From assembly GCF_042242105.1 (NCBI RefSeq), contig NC_092020.1, positions 1,167,001 through 1,231,000 of the forward strand: DNA of 64,000 nt. The letters run 5' to 3'. Shown here in pieces: positions 55,228 through 64,000 of this stretch (its first letter is position 1; each line of letters opens with the position of its first letter). A program made the translations under genes and the position numbers. Source of the DNA: Pempheris klunzingeri. Taxonomy: Eukaryota > Chordata > Actinopteri > Acropomatiformes > Pempheridae. The notes beneath the pieces are model-generated. The model was given only the letters and a program-made list of their open reading frames with translations. It made no database searches and was not told the origin of the DNA.

Positions 55228-55612
55228 CAGTGTCAGACCACTGATGATGGCCATTATTTTATTTAGAGGGCATGAAAAAGAAAACATGGCCCAAGACTGC
55301 AACAGAGTGGAAGCCATCATTAATGTTTGATGGTGCTCTGTGTAGTTTTACACACTGGTGACACCAAGTGGCAGCAAAGTGTCACTGTTGAAAATATGAA
55401 GTAACCTTGGCACATGCAGAGCAGTCAAAGACTCAACAAGGTCACAAAAACCCTTTAAAGCAATTCCTGCGTTTATGTCTCTTTCCACATCAACATTATA
55501 ATGTTGTGCCTCTATCCTGACTTTCCACCAAACTCCACTGACACTTGAAAACAAACGTTAAGGCATTAAACGTCAATGTCACTGTTAATAACTAAAAAAT
55601 ACTAATACGGAG

Positions 55613-55618
55613 TTTATT
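55613..55618 (-). terminator. candidate fgf1 poly(A) signal
   Basis: Minus-strand AATAAA about 380 bp beyond the fgf1 stop codon. Confidence 0.5.
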
Positions 55619-56000
55619 TTTTATAACTATATATGTGATGTAGAATATGAATCAGTGTTTTTCTCATCGCGCAAAGGCATCTAAAGTGTCCTTTGGTCAG
55701 AGAACAACAAATTCACATGATGAATGAGTTAAATCTGAACCTCAGTTTCATCTGCTGATGCTGTTTTCTGCGTTTGTCCTCATAATCTTCAGAGCAATAA
55801 GATGACAAAAAAAGAAGATGACAGGCACAGATTTTTAGCCCTGATGCATTTCTGTTAGGACTCAGACAGCAGATGGTCTTTGCCCTAATAATTATGCATC
55901 AGAGCTACATTTAAAATGATGAAACAGGTGTATTTTAACACAAATAACTCCCCCTGCAGCAGCTTCACACCCATCCAGGCCGAGGTCTTGCTGTGCGTCT

Positions 56001-57400
56001 TCACTCCTGCAGCTGCCGGGGCAGAAAGAAGACGGCCTTCTGTCCGATGTGAGTCCTCGGCCCCAGTTTAGGTTTTCCGTTCTTCTTCAGAGCTACGTAC
56101 CAGCTGCTCTCCTGGTGTTTCTGAGATAGATACGTGTTGTAGTGGTTCTCCTCCAGCTTCTCCAGGAAGTAACTCTCATCAGTCACTGTGGGCTGAAACA
56201 CAGAACAAGCACGGACGGCTGACACCGCTTAAGCTGTTTGATGACTGCATTTATAAACTAACCCCAAGGTTTAAATCAAGATTGTGTAATGTTGAGTGAT
56301 TAATAATTTATCACAGGAGATTTAAGTATAAAGTACTGATGTGCTATCTGCTGCAGACACTCACTGAACTGTACAACTGCCCCTCGTCGCTCATGGCCAG
56401 ATATCGCCTGGCCTCTGTTCCCTGGATGACCACCACACCTCTGTCCACAGCTCTGAGCTTTAAAACGGCTGGAAGGAGAAGAAGGTCAGCATTAAATACG
56501 CCTCTACAAACATGGGCAACTTTTTTCTGGTGAAGAATAAAACAGCAAATGTGGGATTTCTGTGCCGGCTCCAAATATTCCTGCTATTTCCTTTGAGTTC
56601 AAATCAGCTGACAGATGAACGGAAAGAAGACATTTAAACAGTTTAAACAGTATAAAGTCCTCACTCTTCAGCTGAACGACTCCATGAATGATAACTAGTC
56701 TAGAGACTCTTTAAACAAAATGAAATGTGCACCCAAGCTAATTTTAGAGCATCTTTGTTCTTGGAGCTAAATACATTTGTTGTCTTTAAGTCTTTTGTGT
56801 CAGTCAGATGCACTAAAACATGGAGCCTGTGTTTTTTTTTAAAGAAATAAAAGGGATGGATGTCAACTACAATAAACTACATAAGAACCTGGAAGAAGGG
56901 AGGATGAGGACTGATGAAGGCAGCTAGTATCCTGATGTTGACTCATGTAAAGATGGTTCATATCAGAAAGTCTGACCTTCTAGAAAACAGATATTTTCAG
57001 ACAGAGACGATGCTTCTGTCACAAACAGTCTTCCACATAATTAGCTCCAGCCTATCACAAGTGTGCTTTTGCATTTTATTCCTCCTGCAGTCAAGTTCAA
57101 TAAACACATTTAAAACGGACTTTAGAGTCAGAACAGAACTACTGGGGTGTTGTGTGTTTTCTAAGCAGAAGATTGGCGGAATGCCCCTTTAAAATGTCAG
57201 CAATCGCACAAGACAGCCTGAGGGCAGTGAAGGCATCATGCTGCGGCCTTACTGTGAACGTCCCGGTCGTCCCTGAGGCCCTGCACGGTCCCGTCGGGGA
57301 GGAGCTGGAGGTGATGTCCGCCATTCATGCAGTACAGCCGAGTCCCCCGCGTGGAGCCCGCAGCCTGCAGCTCGGACACACGCAGCTCCTCATCCGCCAT
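56001..57400 (-). CDS. fgf1: fibroblast growth factor 1 (acidic FGF), 3 exons
   Basis: Heparin-binding beta-trefoil growth factor that activates all FGF receptors and is exported without a signal peptide. Exons (minus): 57400-57253, 56468-56365 and 56192-56001, giving 444 nt and 147 aa (human 155 as I recall). The 104-nt middle exon is typical of the FGF family. Recognisable words are [34 protein letters not shown] and [18 protein letters not shown]. The heparin-binding loop reads [18 protein letters not shown]. There is no signal peptide, as expected. The short N terminus lacks the NYKKPKLL nuclear-localisation motif of mammalian FGF1. Teleosts have fgf1a and fgf1b; I cannot tell which this is. 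The nr3c1 gene lies upstream on the same strand, as in human 5q31.3. Confidence 0.95.
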
Positions 57401-58094
57401 CAGGGCTGGCTCTGCTTTTTTTTTTTTTTTTTCTTCAGCAGAGCAGAGGAGGAACAATCAGCTGCGTTTGTCCCGCAGCGGTCAGGTGTTCACATGCGCG
57501 TGAACGAGATCACGCAGGCACTTGGAAGCGCGCCCCCGACTCCTGGCCTCAACCTCCAGCTGGGATGAAGGGATGAAGGGATGGAGAGTGATCAACCCCC
57601 CAGTCCATGAGCTGTTTGTGAGTGTGGTCATATGTCTTTGTTCCCTCCATCACAAGTTCAGTAGTTTAATGTTGTAACCACACAGTGGAGAAAAGGTTTA
57701 GGTCAAGATCATGTTAAGGAATTCAGAAGTGATGAAGTGATGAAATGTTTTGACTGGGAATTATTTTATACTCACTAAAGAAAAGAGTCCAAACTCCAAA
57801 CAGAGACATTATTTCTATTGTCGTCTTAAAGCCTCTGAAAACTTCTGTTTATGTTTTTATTAACAGTTCCAGTATTCACCAGTTATTAAGCAACACAAAT
57901 AAAAAACACAGGTAAAGTTTAGACCTTGTAGATATGCTGAACAGAACATTCTCACATAAAAGAACCAAAACTATGTAGATTATGAATTTAGCTGAAAATG
58001 GTGGGTTCACATGGGAGCTCATCATTCATAGTCAGAATCTGACAATCTTACAAAACCAAAACTATTTAACAGCAATAAATAAAACTAATCGTTA
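57401..58094 (-). promoter_or_regulatory. fgf1: fgf1 upstream region
   Basis: GC-rich next to the fgf1 start (57420-57570, with several CpG-containing words), then AT-rich. Upstream non-coding fgf1 exons, common in vertebrates, are not visible with confidence. Confidence 0.45.
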
Positions 58095-59018
58095 ACTTAA
58101 GTGCAATTTTGAGGTACTTGTACTTGAGTGTTTCCCTTTTATACTATAGAATATAGTAATCATAACAATGGATGGCTGCTAGTCGTCTATTGATACCTGT
58201 AGTTTAAACAGTGATGATGATGATGAGGATGTGGTGGTAGAACGGGCCTCACAAAGGACTTAAACTAAGGAGACCACAATTTGAGTCTAATGTTAAGGCC
58301 AAATATTAATATAGTCCCATTTTTAGACTCAGGTGACCTGTTTTCAGTGGCAGTTTGTTTAGGTTGAGGCACCAAAACTACTGGGTTAACTTCAGGAAGA
58401 GACCATGGTGTAGTTTAAAATAATAAGCCAAATACAAAATATAAAAGGTTCAGTATGTTAAACACAAAACCCTTTCCAACGTTCATCAAAGTGTAAATAG
58501 ACACAGAGGCTAATTGACCCCCGAGTGTAAATAGCATCTATCTATAAATGATTATGTATTATTAAAGACATTTATGTAAAACTTCGCCCTCTATTACCAA
58601 CTGCAGCATTGAAGAGATGAACACGTTAATGCCTTTTGCAATAATGATGACCTCTCTGCACATTATCCCACTTATTACACGGCACAGTACCAAAGAAATC
58701 AATAATTTGGTGTAAAATATTGATTTTTAGACGATTTAATTGATTTAACATTGATTTTATTGCATCCATAGCAATGGTCTGTTATACTGTAATAACTGTT
58801 TAGAGTATTCAGCAAAGCTGTACAATAAATAATCATAAGACTATAATACTGTTCTGAAATGGACCATTGTGATAATTACTACTTTTACTGTTAATACTTC
58901 TGTAAATGATAATATATATTTTTACGGAGGTGAAAATCTGAATGCAGGACTTTAACTTGTAACAGACTATTTGGTATTAAACACCTTTACTAAAGTAGAA
59001 GTACTTCTTCCACCACTG
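58095..59018 (-). repeat. MITE-like repeat, long degraded copy, inverted orientation
   Basis: The left part reads GTGCAATTTTGAGGTACTTG and ACTTGAGTGTTTCCC. The right part reads GAATGCAGGACTTTAACTTG and ends with AAGTACTTCTTCCACCACTG. These are the opposite ends of the repeat family at 49612-50140. The element lies between fgf1 and the nr3c1 3' end. The interior is diverged and may hold other insertions. Confidence 0.6.
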
Positions 59019-59255
59019 CTTCGTCTCTAAACAAGCAGTTTGATTGTAACTTTACAGGAGACTCTAGTCAACCTGAACCCTGACGAAGAACCACTCGGGT
59101 CCCAACTGGCTGCATTTAGTTTCATAAATGAGGCTCCACAGGTTTGAGGCTCCACAGGTTTGAAGCTCCACAGTCTGCTGATCCTCATTCGTACCATTTT
59201 TTTTTTTTAAAAACCGAACACGTCAATGAACCAAGTGTCAGAATGGAAAAGCGCA

Positions 59256-59261
59256 TTTATT
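59256..59261 (-). terminator. candidate nr3c1 poly(A) signal
   Basis: Minus-strand AATAAA about 4.0 kb beyond the nr3c1 stop codon. Nearer alternatives cannot be excluded. Confidence 0.4.
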
Positions 59262-62200
59262 TGATGAACAAGTGCTTGGTGTGATCATGAAAAGTGTCTC
59301 ACAATGAGCTTTACCGTTTCCATTGTTCAGAATCAGAGGGTTACTATCATCAGCATACAGTTCCTTGTCTTGAGAAGTACCACACAAAGACATACAATTC
59401 GACCTTTAATCAATGGAGGAAAAGATCAACTGGAGCCACACTACAGAGGAGAAATAATACAGAGGGTAGGTATAGAAAAAGTATTATTTGGAGACAAATA
59501 CACCACATTTTCTTTACAATGGATTATATGTACATATTCAAAATTTAAGCAAAACAAATGTTTTTTTTTCCTTTTTTAGAGAAAGCATATACCAGTGAAA
59601 CATGATCTGCCCTTGATAATTCTCAAAAGTTGATGTCTGCATATGTTTTATACAAAATAGATTTTCAAACAATATTTGGGTAGTGCAAATCTTTTTTAGA
59701 TTCAAGCTGGTTGATTACTTTCACAAACAGTTTTGTGTGTGAAAAAGACTGACTCCTATCCTATTCACAGTATTACACAATTTGACCAAAGCCATCATGT
59801 TAGAGTAAAAAAATTTGTTAAAAAAAAAAAAAAACAAAGAAACAAAACAAAGAACTGTACATTTGTCTTCTAGGAGCTACTTAGTTTACACTAACATATG
59901 TTGAATTTGTTTTGTACTTGCTTTGGTCACCTTGTAGTCGAACATCAAATAGGCTTTTTTTGTGTGTAGACTGATGACTGAGGAATTGTGTCTTTTCCTG
60001 AAAGTCTGGCCTGCAGAGATAAAGTTAAATGTGAATCTCCTGTATGCAAATAGCTTATACTGGAAAAAAAAAAAAAAAGACTGAAAAAAGGAAGCAACCA
60101 CATCTTGTTATGTGTTGGTGATAGTTTATCTGTCATTTCTATTGCATATTCAGTTGTCCTCCTCAAAAATGTACAAATAAGTAAGCAAGAATACATTTTT
60201 GAGCAAGAAGAGGCAAGTGTGCGATTTCATATATATTATATATATATTTTAACTGTGTAAGATGAACAGCAGCAGCGGCGGCAGCAGCAGCAGAGTTTTG
60301 GATACACTGAATGTGAAAGTAACCCATGAGTGACCCCTATGCAGTTAGAGAAGACTGATTACAACTATTTTAACTAAACCTCAAAGAAAAACAACAAGCG
60401 TTTTCTGAGCCTGGCTGTGGATAAACGATGGCGGCAGCTTATTCCTCACACTTTCTACCTAATGAACTTTTTCCCTGACAAAAATACGGCAGAAATCCCA
60501 GAAGCAGACACATTTAGGGAATCCGAACTGCACGTTTTTGGTTCGTCAAGTCGGGACAGAAACAGCTAGACACGGACAACCACGTACTGTGTGCATCGGA
60601 CAACAACCTGAGCGTGGGAACGGCTCAACATTTATCACGAGTGCTTTTGTATTTGTTGTCGGGATAGGAAAAGTAGAACAATTTCACTTTTGTTCTGCGA
60701 GCGCTTAGCAGTCACTCATATTATTTATCCAATTATTTGAATTGGTCAATTTAATTCCTCTTTAAGATTCACATTCACGTTAAAAACCTGGATTATTTTG
60801 TGCTTCAAACACAAACATGTTGGAGTTATGAAACACACCAATGAAAATGTTAGAGCACATTTCAAATTCTCACTTACACAACACACAAAGAAAGGGATAC
60901 TGACAGACCTACGTTATTCTGTGTGATTACACTGTGAGTGCCTTGTGTTACACATACAGCTCAGTTATTGTCACTCATCAATGGTGACCTCAATCCACTG
61001 GACTGAAGGACTTTTTAAAAATCTATTTCTAGACAAATTTATAAGCTTCAATACTGGGACTAGATTCCTCTTCAATACAAACACTGACCAGCTTTCAGCA
61101 AATAAACAGACAAAACAGGAGTTTGGCACTGAAATAGTTCCCAGAGAATAAAAGGATCCATTTTGCCTGCCTCCCCAGTTACTGAAGCTACACGTTCACT
61201 GTGACAAGACTCCATGAGGTGACTGATGCTAAGTGCTTTCAAACATTGGGGCTTGACTACTAAACAGACAAGACAAATAAACGTGCAAATGTACTAAAGA
61301 TACACAGACATTAAGACAAGGTGCCTACAGGGCATTAAAGGAGCAGGAGGGTTCAACAGCAGGTTATCAGCAACTGTGGGAGGTTCATAGGGTGATGAAC
61401 CCTCCAGCGCCTGATCCAGAGTGCTGCATACACAAGCTGTCTAACATACTAATTGTTCATTTCAAAAGCAATAGTTGAACATTTTGGGAAATGTGTTTGA
61501 CAAGAGTTAGATGAGAAAACGGACACCACTCTGGCTCTAAATATGAAGCTATGGCCAGGAGCAAGCTAGCGTAGCTTAGCTTGGCATAAAGACTGGGAGG
61601 AAACTGTGCTACCTCACAGTTCCCTGTGACAGAGCTAGGCTAGCTGTTTCTAGTCTTTATGCTAAGCTAACGCTGACTGGCTGCTGGCTGCAGCTACATG
61701 TCCTCCACACAGACTGGTATCAGCCTTCAGCTATCTCTCAGCAAGAGAGCAAATAAGCGCACTTCCAAAATTGTTATTCCTTTAACAAATATCACAAAAC
61801 ATCAATACAAAGGCTTTCAATAGTTAACGAGCCAAATCAGATGCTTATTGATTGTAAGTGGCAGAATCATGACTGTGTGTTTATCAGTTTTCAAAAACAG
61901 TAAAAAGCCTTTTAAAAAATGAGGGACAGTTGTTTTCCAACCGGTCCGAATCATGTTAGAACCACAGAAATTAGTCTTCCTGATGAATTAAAAAAAAAAA
62001 GACATAATCTTGCAAACACAATAAAATATGCCCTCTCTTCTCTGATTGGTAGACGCAGGTATCTGTCACATTCAATCATTAGACTATTGGGGCAGGAGTG
62101 GGAGCCAAAACAAGCATCCAAATGGGCTATTTCCTACTAGAAAAACTTCCATCTAAAGTCATACACTGAAGACTGGTACAGCATAACAGTCTCTTCACAG

Positions 62201-63304
62201 TCTTTTAAAGCCTTTAGCAGGGAGCTAAGTGCTCGAGTCGCACTCGAGTCGAGTTGAGTGTGCTGGAGGTTGCGTGACGGAAAGCAGGCTTTGAATATTC
62301 TCTCTTAATGATAAGGATCATTTCTACACGCCGACGATGGACTGAGCTGCCACTTCTAAAGATAAACACAGCCACTGGAACAAAATCAAAAAGGAAAAGC
62401 TGCAACTGCATGTAACATAAAAAGGTACAATCAGCGTATGATGACGGTAGATCATGATGGGTTAAAGAGAAGCACGCCCTGGAAAAGGTAGGATGAGATG
62501 GCTAACATGATATCTGAAGCAAAAAAGGCACATATTTTTTTCCCTTTTATAATAGACATGTGTAAACCTGGAAGAGGTCGGTTTGTGGGAGAAATCATCC
62601 TTTGAGTGGTGCACCTCGATTAACAATCCAGCGGAATTGTTTCTTATGTCCAAAGTATCAATCAAAGCAATGAAATATGCATTTTACATGTTTGGAAAAC
62701 AAAAAGTTTTTCCCCCCATGTAACTCATTAACATTTCGTTACAACCTCCTATAAAAACTAAAAGAGGAACATACAGTCAAAGAGCCTACTTAAGAGCATG
62801 TTATTAATTAAGCTTGGTTACCTTCCTGTGTAACAACGACCTGGAAAACTGTAGAAACTGTTACAATTTGAAAATGTAGAAAATACTATCAGAACCTGTA
62901 CATAGATATTGTTTTATCTGTTTTAGATATCGTTTTGTATTTGAAGGTAAGAAACCTGAGACGACATGGATGTTAGCCTATTTTCTCTTTGTGATTATCT
63001 CTTATCTTACAAACTTTTCCTACTTCTTATACTCTACGTCTTACAGACCGCTCGACAGAACCTCTGTGCTCGCTGCCTGGTTTCTACACAAACGTCTCCG
63101 CTCTCTCCCTTCAGACCCGTATCCCTCTACACACACGCACGGACGCACGCACGCACACACATAAGTTGCATACTCGCTCCCAGAAACATCATTCACTCCT
63201 CGCCTCGGTCCTTTCATGGTCGCTCTTCAGGGGGGTGGGGGTGGTGTGAGGTGGTGAGGTGATGTGGTGGGATTTTAAGGCATTGTGTCTGTTACGGGGC
63301 ACAG
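59262..63304 (-). other. nr3c1: probable long nr3c1 3' untranslated region
   Basis: About 4 kb of AT-rich DNA without a supported open frame, downstream of the nr3c1 stop codon. Long 3' untranslated regions are usual for glucocorticoid receptor genes. It contains a fold-back repeat at 61450-61785, a CAG/GGC trinucleotide patch at 60267-60293 and several A/T homopolymer runs. A CACGCA-type repeat lies at 63131-63163. Confidence 0.55.
61450..61785. repeat. fold-back (palindromic) interspersed repeat
   Basis: The left arm runs TTGAACATTTTGGGAAATG, then AGAGTTAGATGAGAA, then GCTTAGCTTGGCATAAAGAC. The right arm repeats this in reverse complement: GTCTTTATGCTAAGCTAA, then AGCTATCTCTCAGCAAGAGA, then CAAAATTGTTATTCC. 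The arms are about 150 bp each and imperfect. I recognise it as a widespread teleost repeat; a half copy is at 2098-2240. Confidence 0.75.
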
Positions 63305-63457
63305 TCATCTCTGGTGGAAGAGGAGAGGTTTGACGCTCCCGGCCTTGAATTTTGGTAACTGGTTGCTGATTATCTCTGCCAGCATCTCCGGGAACTCCAC
63401 ACTCAGGGATTTATTCACAAAGGTGTAGAAGCAGAAGTTGAGCAGTCCACCGACCAT
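63305..63457 (-). CDS. nr3c1: glucocorticoid receptor, last coding exon (partial gene)
   Basis: Ligand-activated nuclear receptor for cortisol. Only the final 153-nt exon is in the window, preceded by a consensus acceptor (CTGCAG) at 63458-63463; upstream exons lie past the right edge. The 50 codons encode the end of the ligand-binding domain: [18 protein letters not shown], then [16 protein letters not shown] and the end [18 protein letters not shown] spans helix 12 and the AF-2 region. The LLFHQ ending marks a glucocorticoid receptor and separates it from the mineralocorticoid receptor, which ends differently (LYFHK/R). fgf1 downstream on the same strand agrees with human 5q31.3. Confidence 0.93.
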   Translation of the reverse strand: MVGGLLNFCFYTFVNKSLSVEFPEMLAEIISNQLPKFKAGSVKPLLFHQR

Positions 63458-63463
63458 CTGCAG

Positions 63464-64000
63464 ACACGCGGAGGAGAACGTGTCGGTGGATGATTAACAC
63501 AAAAACACACACGTTCTGTTCATGATGTGTTCACCTCATGTGTTGCTGGTGAGATGGTGCACAATTTTCCACTAGAGCCATCATTAAGAACAGTAAGAGA
63601 CTTTTGTTAATACCATTATTATTCATGAACACCCTTCATGCACTATGTACAGTGGGATCCTTCAGTCTGAGAACAATTAAAAACACAAGACCTCATGACA
63701 AATAAAATAAAGAAGAAATACATAAGATTGTGCAGCACTTAGGACAATTAAATTTAAGCACATTTTTGGCACTGACCAACTTCACATCAGTGCCACCCCT
63801 TCAATGGAAGAGAAACAATCGTGCAAAGAAGTTAAGTTGGTCAACACCACAAATTTGCTTACATTTGATTGCTAAATATACAACAGAATCTTAATATTTT
63901 ATTCTTCATTTTACATGTTTTGTGTTTTGAAATATTTCTGAATCCTTAAACTTTCTGATTTCAGGTTTACATGAAAGTGTGAGAGGTTTTCAATGTAGTC
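63464..64000 (-). other. last intron of nr3c1, with a possible repeat
   Basis: Intronic. The stretch from about 63650, starting TACAGTGGGATCC, looks like a fish Tc1-like terminus, but I did not find its partner end, so this is only a suggestion. The sequence is cut by the window edge. Confidence 0.4.

Larger units (their letters stand above)
52312..55612. other. ndfip1 3' untranslated region and gap to fgf1
   Basis: No gene is visible. AATAAA occurs at 52661-52666 and 55128-55133, so ndfip1 may have a short (0.35 kb) and a long (2.8 kb) tail. A fish interspersed-repeat fragment lies at 53125-53200 and a CTCF-like motif at 54055-54071. A (GAT)n tract is at 55195-55227. There is no spry4 frame, which would be a single exon of about 300 codons. 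Confidence 0.55.

Overview
The window is vertebrate nuclear DNA, almost certainly from a ray-finned (teleost) fish. Its genes have short GT-AG introns, compact spacing, long (CA)n tracts, small Tc1-like transposon derivatives and many TTAGC/GCTAGC words near gene starts. All eleven genes can be named from their encoded proteins. Nothing suggests bacterial, viral or organellar DNA, and I see no tRNA, rRNA or CRISPR array.

Layout, left to right: gabra6 (-, GABA-A receptor alpha6-like, 9 coding exons, 795-5551); nudcd2 (+, 4 exons, 6244-7565); ccng1 (-, cyclin G1, 5 coding exons, 8757-11005, non-coding exon 1 near 12267); sept8 (-, septin 8, 9 coding exons, 16214-21890); sowaha (+, one exon, 23195-24556); gdf9 (+, 2 exons, 29894-32213); uqcrq (+, 2 coding exons, 34539-35814); hspa4 (+, 19 exons, 36809-43844); gnpda1 (+, 6 coding exons, 45191-46887); ndfip1 (+, 7 exons, 47996-52311); fgf1 (-, 3 exons, 56001-57400); and the last coding exon of nr3c1 (-, glucocorticoid receptor, 63305-63457), which runs off the right edge. 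I traced exon phases for every gene, and all the reading frames close.

The gene set matches human chromosome 5q in three pieces: gabra6, nudcd2 and ccng1 (5q34); sept8, sowaha, gdf9, uqcrq and hspa4 (5q31.1); gnpda1, ndfip1, fgf1 and nr3c1 (5q31.3). These pieces are packed into 64 kb here, and hmmr, shroom1, leap2, aff4, spry4 and arhgap26 are missing from their expected places. The genes do not form one pathway. They cover inhibitory neurotransmission, dynein/Hsp90 co-chaperoning, p53-linked growth control, septin filaments, oocyte signalling, respiratory complex III, Hsp110 chaperoning, amino-sugar catabolism, ubiquitin-ligase adaptation, FGF signalling and steroid signalling.

The strongest non-coding signals are: a near-palindromic poly(A) signal shared by the convergent nudcd2 and ccng1; two similar palindromic signals near the ends of sowaha and sept8; a full three-unit heat-shock element upstream of hspa4; a 17/20 p53-type element in ccng1 intron 1; a Tc1-like miniature element 18 nt from a ccng1 acceptor site; CTCF-like motifs between genes; a GC-AG intron in gabra6; and a sept8 stop codon that overlaps a splice donor. 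I found no wholly new molecular system. The unusual material is regulatory and structural.
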